NCBI GenBank assembly: GCA_015062115.1
Contig: SUVG01000006.1
Span: 1 to 64,000 of the forward strand
Direction: 5' to 3'
Length of the DNA stretch: 64,000 nucleotides
Source of the DNA: Elusimicrobium sp.
GTDB taxonomy: Bacteria; Elusimicrobiota; Elusimicrobia; Elusimicrobiales; Elusimicrobiaceae
Shown: piece by piece, positions 41,694 through 48,401 of the stretch
Layout: every line of letters begins with the position of its first letter
Position numbering within the stretch: position 1 is the stretch's first letter
Program-made: the position numbers and the translations under genes
The notes under the pieces: model-generated
The model's database searches: none
Seen by the model: only the letters and a program-made list of their open reading frames with translations
What the model was told of the DNA's origin: nothing

Positions 41694-42443
41694 TTAAACG
41701 GCGGACGGTAACGGTTCCGCAGGAGTAAACCGCAAACTTTCAGCCATTTTTTGGGCAGCAGAAGTATCTTCTTCGCCGCCGAATTGGATAGTAAGCAGGA
41801 AGAAGTTTTGGTTGTTGTCATGCACGGCGGTCAACCAAAAAGGCCCGTTGGCTCCGTTATTGGAGTAGATGCGTCCGGACACATAATGCCCGGGTTTTCC
41901 GTCAACCAAAATTTGTTTTTCTTCCGCAATTTGAAATTGGGGACGTTGCTTGGCCGTATCCAAAATTTCATAAAATTCTTGGAAGGGCGGCTCGTCGTTA
42001 TCAATGTCCGTTTGGCGTGCGAGGAAGGCAACTGTCATTTTTTGATTTTTAGAATCTTCGGTTTTTTTCAGGGCGTTCATATCCATGCCCGCCTTGAAGG
42101 AAAAATCATCAAAATTTATCCACTCGGAAAAATCCATCCCTTCATACAAATCTACGCTGATTCCGTAGCGCGGATCGGTGTAGGTGCTTACCCCATAGGT
42201 CGGGGGTTGTTGTGCGTCGTAGCGGTCAATCATGCCGCGGAAAGGGCTGATAATCTTATATACACCCCAAGCGGCGGTACCGATAACAGCGCCCGAAAAA
42301 AGTACCGTGCAGATACCCGCCAAAATGAGCGGCCATTTGTTGCTGCTTTTTTTAAGAATAATCCAAATTACCTTAAAAAGCAAAAAGAAAACGGCATACA
42401 CTGCTACCGCGGCCACGAGTAACAAAATAATAAGTGTTGTCAT
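41694..42443 (-). CDS. two-helix membrane protein with an extracytoplasmic domain, antisense cargo
   Basis: The 249-residue protein has two N-terminal membrane helices (about residues 3-30 and 38-65) and a ~180-residue domain that should lie outside the cytoplasm. The segment GKPGHYVSGRIYSNNGANGPFWLTAVHDNNQNFFLLTIQFGGEE, followed by AAQKMAESLRF, resembles the final strands of PsbP/DUF1795-like domains that act in membrane-proximal roles; I give this only as a hint. AAAGGAGG precedes the ATG. It has its own promoter and terminator and reads against the phage genes. Confidence 0.72.
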   Translation of the reverse strand: MTTLIILLLVAAVAVYAVFFLLFKVIWIILKKSSNKWPLILAGICTVLFSGAVIGTAAWGVYKIISPFRGMIDRYDAQQPPTYGVSTYTDPRYGISVDLYEGMDFSEWINFDDFSFKAGMDMNALKKTEDSKNQKMTVAFLARQTDIDNDEPPFQEFYEILDTAKQRPQFQIAEEKQILVDGKPGHYVSGRIYSNNGANGPFWLTAVHDNNQNFFLLTIQFGGEEDTSAAQKMAESLRFTPAEPLPSAV

Positions 42444-42472
42444 GGTAAGACCTCCTTTATAACTTTCCTATT

Positions 42473-42502
42473 ATTATATTTTTTTATGACATTTTTGTGC
42501 AA
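42473..42502 (-). promoter_or_regulatory. promoter of the antisense membrane-protein gene
   Basis: On the minus strand TTGCAC (42502-42497), an 18-nt spacer and TATAAT (42478-42473). It lies over the start of the adjacent plus-strand gene at 42486. Confidence 0.6.
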
Positions 42503-43016
42503 AGAAAATAGCATTATTTTGCGTCGTGCCCGCGCGGGTGACGGTATCCGTCTGGCGTTAAAACTTCGTCGGGCAGACCGGTTGGAATTAGCCTCTTCCT
42601 TCCCCGAAAAAACACCGCAGGAACTGTTGGAAGATTTTATAGCGAAATCTGTATTTGCCGTATTTGCTTACGAAAAAGAGGAGCCTGTTTTTTTAGGAGG
42701 GCTTTATCCAACTGTTTTATTAGGAAAAACTGCTTGTGTATGGCTACTGACGGGGCAGAGTGTAGAAAAGCGGAAAATCGCTTTTGTAAAAATGATTCGG
42801 TTGCTATTGGGGTGGCTATGGGCCCTATACCCCGAACTATATAACTTTACCGATGAAAGATACTTGCCCAGCCTGCGGCTGATTTCGCGATTGGGCGGTG
42901 TTTTTAACGGGGAGAGCCTTTCTTTTCGGGATACCCGATTTTTATATTTTACTTTCAGGAGGAAACAATGGGAGCAATTATCAAAACAACGGGGCAAAAA
43001 GCCTCTACCGCTTTAA
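42486..43016 (+). CDS. gp13-like (GNAT-fold) phage protein
   Basis: The 176-residue protein resembles the T7 gp13/DUF2833-type internal virion protein group with a GNAT-like fold: LRRARAGDGIRLALKLRRADRLELA at the N-terminus, PVFLGGLYPTVLLGKTACVWLLTG in the middle and NFTDERYLPSLRLISRLGG near the end. It follows the tail nozzle gene, as in podoviruses. No ribosome binding site is visible; a TATATT lies 5 nt before the ATG. It overlaps the next gene by 49 nt. Confidence 0.75.
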   Translation: MTFLCKENSIILRRARAGDGIRLALKLRRADRLELASSFPEKTPQELLEDFIAKSVFAVFAYEKEEPVFLGGLYPTVLLGKTACVWLLTGQSVEKRKIAFVKMIRLLLGWLWALYPELYNFTDERYLPSLRLISRLGGVFNGESLSFRDTRFLYFTFRRKQWEQLSKQRGKKPLPL

Positions 43017-43459
43017 GTTTATTGGGCGGTCAAAAAAGCGAAGCCGATTATTATAATTCGCTGGCGGCCGATGCCGATTATCAAGCCGGTTATACCCGGC
43101 GTGCCAACGAACGGCAAAACAGGTATTTGCTTAAATCGGCCGCATCGCGCAGTAAAGAAATTTACGAAACTTACCGCCAAACGCTCGCTTCGCAAAAAAC
43201 GGCCTTGGCCGCCGCGGGCAGGGGGAGTGCTTCGGCTACGGAACAGGCTATCTTAAAAAACAGTCGGTTGCAGGCATTGCTTGACGAAGAATCCGTTCGT
43301 TCCTCGTTCCAAGACCAACTGACCGAAAATAATTTAGCCGCCGCCGAACGGGTGCGCGGGCTTAGCATTACGGCGGAGCAATACCGCAAAGTAGCCAAGG
43401 AAAAAACTTCTTTGTGGACGCTGGGAAGCAACTGGCTGACAATGTTAAGCAAGGAGTAA
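42968..43459 (+). CDS. internal virion protein, gp14-like
   Basis: The 163-residue protein is largely alpha-helical: ADYYNSLAADADYQAGYTRRANERQNRYLLKSAASRSKEIYETYRQTLASQKTALAAAGRG fits the short helical ejection proteins (gp14 type) encoded before the long internal virion protein in podoviruses. It likely helps form the channel through the cell envelope during DNA injection. Assignment rests on position and composition. AGGAGG precedes the ATG inside the previous gene. Confidence 0.65.
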   Translation: MGAIIKTTGQKASTALSLLGGQKSEADYYNSLAADADYQAGYTRRANERQNRYLLKSAASRSKEIYETYRQTLASQKTALAAAGRGSASATEQAILKNSRLQALLDEESVRSSFQDQLTENNLAAAERVRGLSITAEQYRKVAKEKTSLWTLGSNWLTMLSKE

Positions 43460-43463
43460 AAAT

Positions 43464-44840
43464 ATGCCTACAGTACCTACCTATACCCGCCAAGAAAATT
43501 GGCAAGTTCCTTCCGTGGAAACGAGTGCTTCTTCGCCTGTCCGCCTGAAGGAAGCCTACCCGAACAACCTTTCCCGTACGGGAAAACTGCTTTCCCAAGC
43601 GCAGGAATATTGGTTCGGAAAAGATAAAAAGGGCCGTTCCTCTTCCCCCAAGGAAGTAAACCTTTCGGCCCAAGAAACGCAAAATGTTTCTTACGAGTCG
43701 CAAGTAAATATGCGTGCGGAACTTATAACGGAAGCGGAAAAACAAGTGGCACAGGACGGCTTTTTATCCGTCGAAAAATTAGATGATTTCGCACGCCGGA
43801 ATCTTTCTCCCCAAGAGGCAGACGGTTCTGCCGGACGCGACTATTTGGTGTTGCGCCAAACTGCGCGGAACGATTCCTTGCGCCGCACGCGGGAAATCAG
43901 TAAACAGGGGGCGGAAACGGAGGCCCGCCTGGTACGCCAGGTGGGGGCGCTCGTTCCTACGAAAGAAGCCTTAAATGAATATCTGTCCATGCAAATTCCC
44001 GCGTACGAAGCACATCTGCGCCAGACAGGAGAAACGGAAGAAAATATCCGCTTGTCCGCTGCAAAATTGCGTACCCAAACGCTGGCGCAACATATCCGCA
44101 GAACTTTGGGCGTAGGCGATTGGCAAACGGCAGAGCGTGTTTTTTCGGAGAACCGAGAAGGATTTTCCGTTTCCGTGCAAGCGGAATTGTCCGCTAAAAT
44201 TCGCACCTCTTTTGCACAGGCCCGTGCGGAAGAATTATGGGGTGATGCACAAAAGGATATTTCGGCCTCTGTTGACGAAAAACTCCGCTTTTGCCGGGCC
44301 CGTTTAGACGAAAAAGACCCCGAACTGAAAAGAGCCGTCCTGGTCGAAGTAACCGGGAAAGCAAACGAAGAAAAACAAAGGGAAAAGTTGGCCTGCTTTT
44401 CCGTGTACGAAAAATTGCTCCGGGGAAGTAAAGAAGAAATAAAACCGATTCTCTTGCTGGGGAAATTAGGGGAGGTTGAACTGAAACAGGCGGTGGAAGT
44501 AGCGGGAAATTTATTTCGACTTCCTTTGCGCCCGAACGAAAAAAACTTTGTGCGATTATACTTTCGCGGCTCTTGCCAAGAGATTTTTAGTGCCTGGCGT
44601 GCCCAAGAACTATCCGCAGACGAGTATTGGTTGTTGCAGGCTGTCCGCGCACGACGGGAAGCCCTTGGGGCAGATGAGCAAGGTTATTTTTTATACACGG
44701 GGATTACCCAATTTTGTAACCGCCAAAAATATGACTCGCCCACCCTGTGGCGGGTGGCAAAAGCGGTGTTAGGCGGCGGATTATTTACCGAAGAGCAAGT
44801 ATCCGCTTGGGAAAAAATCAAAAAATTATTAAACCACTAG
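43464..44840 (+). CDS. internal virion protein, gp15-like
   Basis: The 458-residue protein is helical and highly charged, with a disordered N-terminal ~85 residues and repeated coiled-coil segments (e.g. TEENIRLSAAKLRTQTLAQH). No catalytic motif is evident. Its place between the short helical ejection protein and the tail fibre matches gp15-like ejection proteins. It starts 4 nt after the upstream stop (AAGGAG). A lytic transglycosylase domain, present in gp16-type proteins of T7, was not found here. Confidence 0.62.
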   Translation: MPTVPTYTRQENWQVPSVETSASSPVRLKEAYPNNLSRTGKLLSQAQEYWFGKDKKGRSSSPKEVNLSAQETQNVSYESQVNMRAELITEAEKQVAQDGFLSVEKLDDFARRNLSPQEADGSAGRDYLVLRQTARNDSLRRTREISKQGAETEARLVRQVGALVPTKEALNEYLSMQIPAYEAHLRQTGETEENIRLSAAKLRTQTLAQHIRRTLGVGDWQTAERVFSENREGFSVSVQAELSAKIRTSFAQARAEELWGDAQKDISASVDEKLRFCRARLDEKDPELKRAVLVEVTGKANEEKQREKLACFSVYEKLLRGSKEEIKPILLLGKLGEVELKQAVEVAGNLFRLPLRPNEKNFVRLYFRGSCQEIFSAWRAQELSADEYWLLQAVRARREALGADEQGYFLYTGITQFCNRQKYDSPTLWRVAKAVLGGGLFTEEQVSAWEKIKKLLNH

Positions 44841-44849
44841 GAGAAAAAA

Positions 44850-46490
44850 ATGACAGTTTCCATGCAATTAACCAAACGCATTTATCAAGGCAACGGAATT
44901 ACGCGACGGTGGGACGTGGACTTCCCGTTAGTATCTTCACAAGATGTGCGTATCCGTATTGTTTCGCCCGAAGGAACCGAAACGGAAGTGTCGGGTGATT
45001 TTTCGTTAGATTTGCTGACCCGCACCCTTACCTATCCTACCTTGGAAAGCGGCAAGGAGCCGTTGCAAAGCGGTTGGCGTTTAACTGTTTTCCGCCAAAC
45101 GCCGCTCACGCAGGAAATAGACCTTATCCGCCAAGGGGAATTGGACGCGGAAGTGTTAGAGGAAGGATACGATAAATTGACTTTGATGGTGCAGGAGTTA
45201 AACGAAAAAGTAAATCGCAGTATCAAGTATCCCATTTCCACTCAAGAGCAAAATTTGGATACGGAACATTTCCTGAATAACATTTTGAGAGCCAAAGAGG
45301 GGGCTTTGTCGGCGGCGGAACAGGCTGTTTCTTCCGCCGAAGAAGCGCGGAAAAGTGCTGCCAACGCACAGGATACCATTGCGCAGGTAGAGGTACAAAT
45401 CAGCGAGGCCGCTTTGCAGGGAAAGCAAACAGTCTTGCAAGCGGGGCAAGAAGCGCAAGAAAGAATTTCTGCTCTGGGCGAGGAAGCAAAAAAATCGGCT
45501 CAGGAAGCAAAACAGTATGCCGAAAAAACAGTGGCTAAGTGTATTGGGGAAGTATTCTATTCGCAAAGTTCATCGGAGCAAGATAACCCCGGAGCTTTGC
45601 CTTTGTTTACCGGCGAGACTGTTTCCTCTGCCGAAACGCTCTACCCCGATTTTTACCGTTGGCTAACCCAACACCCGGAACTTCAAACCACACCCGAAGC
45701 GTATGAACAGGCATTAAACACTTTTGGAGAGTGCCCCTACTATGTGTTGGCGGAAGGTTCCTTGCGCTTACCCAAACTGGCGCACTTTATCAAAATGGCA
45801 AATACGGCGGAAGGAATCGGGCAAAGTTCGGCGGGGCTACCGAATATCACGGGCAGTTTCAGCCCGGGTTCCGGAACCGGGTTTTCAAGTAATTTTGCAA
45901 GAGACGGTGCGTTTACATCGGGAGGAGCCTCTCACGGCAATAAACTGAACGGAACAAACGGAGAAGGGGACAGCGTGGGATTTGATGCTTCTATGTCTAA
46001 CCCGATTTACGGCAGTTCTTCCACGGTAACGCCTGCTCATACCACTTTGTATCCGTGGGTGGTGGCTTACCACGCCGGCCAAGAAATGTACGCCACGCAA
46101 GCGGAAAAATGGAACGAATTATTAAACCTCAAGGCGGACATCTCTTTAGAAAATCTGTCTGCCGAAGGCGCGGAGCAAGCTGCCGCTTTAAGTATGCCCG
46201 GCGAAAGGTTTGAAGGGTTAAACCTGTTGGAAAGCGCAAGCACTTACACCGCTCCCGCTTGCGGATATTTTCAACTAACCATACAGGCGGTGGCGGCGGG
46301 GGAATATATACGCCTTCAAAATAATACGGCAGGCGGTATTTCCGCCGGAATGAGTGCCGCTTCGGGGGGCGTGCTGCTTAGTGCCTATGTACCCGCGCAA
46401 GAAGGGGACTCCGTAAGCGTATATTATACCGCCGGCGGAGTAATACACGCTTTTCGTTTCGTTTACGCACGGGGAAGTCAGCGCGTTTAA
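44850..46490 (+). CDS. tail fibre protein
   Basis: The 546-residue protein begins with a domain like the T7 gp17 N-terminus (IYQGNGITRRWDVDFPLVSSQDVRIRIVSPEGTETEV, up to about residue 130) that attaches to the tail. An Ala/Glu-rich coiled coil (about 145-230) follows, then a knob with GEVFYSQSSSEQDNPGALPLFTGE, LAEGSLRLPKLAHFIK and a Gly/Ser-rich stretch, as in collar-type fibres. The C-terminal ~100 residues form a separate beta domain, probably the receptor-binding tip. AGGAGAAAA precedes the ATG. Confidence 0.85.
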   Translation: MTVSMQLTKRIYQGNGITRRWDVDFPLVSSQDVRIRIVSPEGTETEVSGDFSLDLLTRTLTYPTLESGKEPLQSGWRLTVFRQTPLTQEIDLIRQGELDAEVLEEGYDKLTLMVQELNEKVNRSIKYPISTQEQNLDTEHFLNNILRAKEGALSAAEQAVSSAEEARKSAANAQDTIAQVEVQISEAALQGKQTVLQAGQEAQERISALGEEAKKSAQEAKQYAEKTVAKCIGEVFYSQSSSEQDNPGALPLFTGETVSSAETLYPDFYRWLTQHPELQTTPEAYEQALNTFGECPYYVLAEGSLRLPKLAHFIKMANTAEGIGQSSAGLPNITGSFSPGSGTGFSSNFARDGAFTSGGASHGNKLNGTNGEGDSVGFDASMSNPIYGSSSTVTPAHTTLYPWVVAYHAGQEMYATQAEKWNELLNLKADISLENLSAEGAEQAAALSMPGERFEGLNLLESASTYTAPACGYFQLTIQAVAAGEYIRLQNNTAGGISAGMSAASGGVLLSAYVPAQEGDSVSVYYTAGGVIHAFRFVYARGSQRV

Positions 46491-46496
46491 CTTGAT

Positions 46497-46526
46497 AAAA
46501 AATCCCCGGCCTTTTGGGGCCGGGGA
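46497..46526 (-). terminator. intrinsic terminator of the island pilin gene
   Basis: 9-bp stem TCCCCGGCC/GGCCGGGGA with a TTTTGG-type loop; the minus strand continues into T6. Confidence 0.88.
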
Positions 46527-46544
46527 TAAAATGCAAAGCAAAAA

Positions 46545-47009
46545 TTAGAAGTTGGTTACTTTACCGTTCGTAATGGCTTCGCAGTATTTTTGACCGACCG
46601 CTTCCGAATAAGTGCAGGAGCGAACATAGTTAAAGGATCCGTCGGTCGTATCGGTTACAACCGTTCTGAGGTAGTATTTACCTTTAGTCATGTCGCGTTC
46701 GGCTTGAACGGTTAACACATTACCGTTGGAGGTAAAGGTCATGATAAAGTTGGTTCCGCCAAATTTGCTGTCGGATTTGCGTTTGGGGATTTCCACATCT
46801 AATTTGGCAAATGCATTGGCGGTGGGCCACTCATCTTTTTGTAAGCGGTATCTTTCCGCCGCGCCGGCAATGGAACTCATCAGGGTTAAGGCTTCGGCCG
46901 AGCGGGATTTTTCTACCGCCGTGGTGTATTGCGGCAAGGCTACCGCAGATAAAATACCGATAATGAGAACAACTACCAGTAATTCAATTAACGTAAAACC
47001 TTTGTTCAT
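46545..47009 (-). CDS. type IV pilin-like protein encoded inside the phage island
   Basis: The 154-residue prepilin begins MNKG/FTLIELLVVVLIIGIL, with Glu5 and the alpha-1 helix continuing to ALPQYTTAVEKSR. The N-terminal 30 residues are nearly identical to the chromosomal pilin at 17452. The C-terminus has the pilin disulfide pair C-x10-C (SCTYSEAVGQKYCEA). GGAGAATACC precedes the ATG; a promoter TTGTTT-N16-TATACT (47076-47049) and a terminator make it an autonomous antisense unit between the tail fibre and the lysis genes. A phage-borne pilin could alter the host surface or phage receptor; that is inference. Confidence 0.92.
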   Translation of the reverse strand: MNKGFTLIELLVVVLIIGILSAVALPQYTTAVEKSRSAEALTLMSSIAGAAERYRLQKDEWPTANAFAKLDVEIPKRKSDSKFGGTNFIMTFTSNGNVLTVQAERDMTKGKYYLRTVVTDTTDGSFNYVRSCTYSEAVGQKYCEAITNGKVTNF

Positions 47010-47048
47010 GGTATTCTCCTAGTTAAAATAAGGGCAAACCCTGTTAAT

Positions 47049-47076
47049 AGTATAGCAAAAAACAAAGGAAAAACAA
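47049..47076 (-). promoter_or_regulatory. promoter of the island pilin gene
   Basis: Minus strand TTGTTT (47076-47071), 16-nt spacer, TATACT (47054-47049). Confidence 0.5.
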
Positions 47077-47145
47077 CAAAAACAAATAATAAAAACCACC
47101 CGAAGCCCGCGGAAACGGACGGGCGGGGTTGCAGAAGGAGTAGGT

Positions 47146-47370
47146 ATGATTACAAAAGTACAAAGTTGGGTATATGTGTTGTCCGTTTTGGGGGCGGTGG
47201 TGTTTTGGGCGGTCACTATGTACGGCTTGCCGCCCCGTGTTACCCGTCTTGAAGAACAAATGAAGGAATATGAGCGCGGAAGAATCGCTACCGAAGTGCG
47301 CCAAGCCATGATTTTGGACGCCGTCACCCGGATAGAAAACTTTATTCTCAACCGGCACGGAAAAGAGTAG
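47146..47370 (+). CDS. small membrane protein with coiled coil (lysis accessory candidate)
   Basis: The 74-residue protein has one membrane helix (about residues 8-27), then PPRVTRLEEQMKEYERGRIATEVRQAMILDAVTRIENFIL, a coiled coil. This resembles XhlA-like or holin-associated phage proteins, and it opens the lysis cluster. GAAGGAG precedes the ATG. Exact role unknown. Confidence 0.6.
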   Translation: MITKVQSWVYVLSVLGAVVFWAVTMYGLPPRVTRLEEQMKEYERGRIATEVRQAMILDAVTRIENFILNRHGKE

Positions 47371-47453
47371 TTCTCGGTTTAGAAAGCGAAAAAACGGAAG
47401 GATTTTGGAAAACTCAAAAGTGTTTTCCGTATATAAAAACAGGAGGAAATAAG

Positions 47454-47657
47454 ATGAGTGAAATTGTAAATTGGGTTACGGCCAATGGGGAAGAACTGCT
47501 GGCCATTTTAGGGGCACTTGTATTGGCAATTAGCGGTATTGTGAAGTTAACTGCTACCACCAGGGACGACACGGCCTGGGCCAAAGTGCTTAAAGTGCTT
47601 TGTGCGCTTTCTCTGGTAAACCCGGACGGGTCTGTCGTGGGAAAGAAGGCAAATTGA
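47454..47657 (+). CDS. holin-like phage protein
   Basis: The 67-residue protein has one hydrophobic helix (LLAILGALVLAISGIVKLTA, about residues 15-34) followed by a charged stretch and a short amphipathic tail. Size, topology and position immediately before the spanin pair support a holin, which would form inner-membrane holes at the end of the lytic cycle. GGAGGAAAT precedes the ATG. Its stop overlaps the next ATG. Confidence 0.62.
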   Translation: MSEIVNWVTANGEELLAILGALVLAISGIVKLTATTRDDTAWAKVLKVLCALSLVNPDGSVVGKKAN

Positions 47658-47869
47658 TGTGGCACACTTTAGGACAAGTGGCTTTGACGGTAGGGGCGGT
47701 ATGGATAATTTCCGCCCTTGCCGCCCGATTGGCTAGAAAAGAAGAAGAACTAAAATACAAAGAGCAAGAGGAAAAAGGATATGAAATCGTCCGTGAAACG
47801 CTTACTGATGCCGGCGGCCTTAACCGCGGTGCTTGCCTTGAGCGGTTGCGCGACCATAAAGGCCAATAG
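47657..47869 (+). CDS. inner-membrane spanin (Rz-like)
   Basis: The 70-residue protein has an N-terminal signal-anchor helix (LGQVALTVGAVWIISALAARLA) and a charged helix KEEELKYKEQEEKGYEIVRE, the i-spanin layout. The ATG overlaps the holin stop (TGATG). A lipoprotein gene lies in another frame inside its 3' half, the classic Rz/Rz1 arrangement. It is short for an Rz protein. Spanins fuse inner and outer membranes to complete lysis of a Gram-negative host. Confidence 0.68.
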   Translation: MWHTLGQVALTVGAVWIISALAARLARKEEELKYKEQEEKGYEIVRETLTDAGGLNRGACLERLRDHKGQ

Positions 47870-47981
47870 CGCGGCTATTTGCCGGATACGGTTTGATTAT
47901 GCCGACAAAGGGATAGAAGGGCTAAATTTGCAGAATTTACGCGCCCTTGTGGCTTTCAAAGAGGTGTGCCGTAAGAAGTAA
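47781..47981 (+). CDS. outer-membrane spanin lipoprotein (Rz1-like)
   Basis: The 66-residue protein has a signal peptide (MKSSVKRLLMPAALTAVLA) ending in lipobox LSGC, followed by a short mature domain (CATIKANSAAICRIRFDYADKG). It overlaps the Rz-like gene by 89 nt in a different frame. The lipobox after a type II signal peptide plus this nested position strongly suggests an o-spanin. AAAAAGGAT precedes the ATG. Last gene of the phage late operon. Confidence 0.72.
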   Translation: MKSSVKRLLMPAALTAVLALSGCATIKANSAAICRIRFDYADKGIEGLNLQNLRALVAFKEVCRKK

Positions 47982-48010
47982 AGGCAGTTTGTATTCTCTC
48001 TTTGCCAAAT

Positions 48011-48035
48011 AAAAAACCCCGCTTGATGCGGGGTT
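48011..48035. terminator. terminator-like hairpin at the right edge of the island
   Basis: 8-bp stem AACCCCGC/GCGGGGTT with loop TTGAT; A6 on the left gives a T6 tail on the minus strand, while the plus strand continues TTCTAAA. Confidence 0.7.
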
Positions 48036-48042
48036 CTAAATA

Positions 48043-48056
48043 TAAGCCAAGAGGGG
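48043..48056 (-). repeat. partial copy of the tRNA-Thr 3' end
   Basis: AAGCCAAGAGGGG here repeats the sequence at the 3' end of the intact tRNA-Thr gene (from 48252). Both copies are followed on the minus strand by a TTA-rich gap and a GC hairpin terminator. This may be an attachment-site duplication or the remains of a second tRNA gene. Confidence 0.5.
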
Positions 48057-48059
48057 CTA

Positions 48060-48221
48060 TCTCCTTCCGGTAAAATTCCTGACGGAATTTTCCTGCAGGC
48101 CGGACTCGCGGTTTTTGCCTTTCGCCGATAAAAATCTAAATCGGCTCAAACAAAAACATCGCTCCGTCTTTCGATCCCCCCACGCGCATAAAGCAGTTTA
48201 TGCGCTTCAGCCATAGATTAG
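48060..48221. other. hairpin-rich non-coding segment between tRNA 3'-end copies
   Basis: About 160 bp with several inverted repeats: AAAATTCC/GGAATTTT with a 4-nt loop, GTTTTTG/CAAAAAC enclosing GCCGAT/ATCGGC, and GCATAAA/TTTATGC. A TTTCGATCCCCCC string recalls a tRNA T-arm. No gene is supported; the longest minus-strand frame from an ATG is about 22 codons. It could be a structured RNA, an integration scar or a dispersed repeat. Confidence 0.4.
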
Positions 48222-48245
48222 AAAACCCGCCTTTCGGCGGGTTTT
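48222..48245 (-). terminator. terminator of tRNA-Thr
   Basis: 10-bp stem AAAACCCGCC/GGCGGGTTTT with loop TTTC just downstream of the tRNA 3' end on the minus strand. Confidence 0.75.
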
Positions 48246-48252
48246 AAATCTA

Positions 48253-48325
48253 AGCCAAGAGGGGGGATCGAACCCCCGACCTACCGCTTACGAAGCGGTT
48301 GCTCTACCAGCTGAGCTATCTTGGC
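48253..48325 (-). tRNA. tRNA-Thr (anticodon CGT)
   Basis: Complete cloverleaf on the minus strand: acceptor GCCAAGA/TCTTGGC, D arm GCTC/GAGC, anticodon stem ACCGC/GCGGT with loop TTCGTAA (anticodon CGT), and T arm GGGGG-TTCGATC-CCCCC. CCA is not encoded. Its 3' end faces the phage island, the usual orientation for tRNA-targeted integration. Confidence 0.96.
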
Positions 48326-48401
48326 AAAAACGGGTTAATAAATAACTTCATTTTTACAACAAATATATTCTACAAAAATAAAACCTTCTTTGCACTAAAA
48401 A

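Larger units (their letters stand above)
28823..47985 (+). mobile_element. phage-derived island: podovirus late region with cargo genes
   Basis: The plus strand carries, in order, terminase small and large subunits, portal, Bbp19-like protein, scaffold, major capsid, cement protein, tail tubular proteins A and B, three internal virion proteins, tail fibre, holin-like genes and overlapping spanins: the late half of a T7/BPP-1-type podovirus. Host genes (yggS; tRNA-Thr and a Wzy-like gene) flank it. No integrase, repressor, replication or recognisable endolysin gene is present. Cargo genes: two ChaN/EreA-like exported proteins (plus) and three antisense single genes. All frames are open. The exact boundaries are approximate. 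Confidence 0.9.

Noticed and set aside
44850-46490. Diversity-generating retroelement acting on the tail fibre, as in phage BPP-1
   Set aside because: The BPP-1-like gene order prompted the check, but I found no reverse transcriptase gene and no template/variable repeat pair near the fibre gene.
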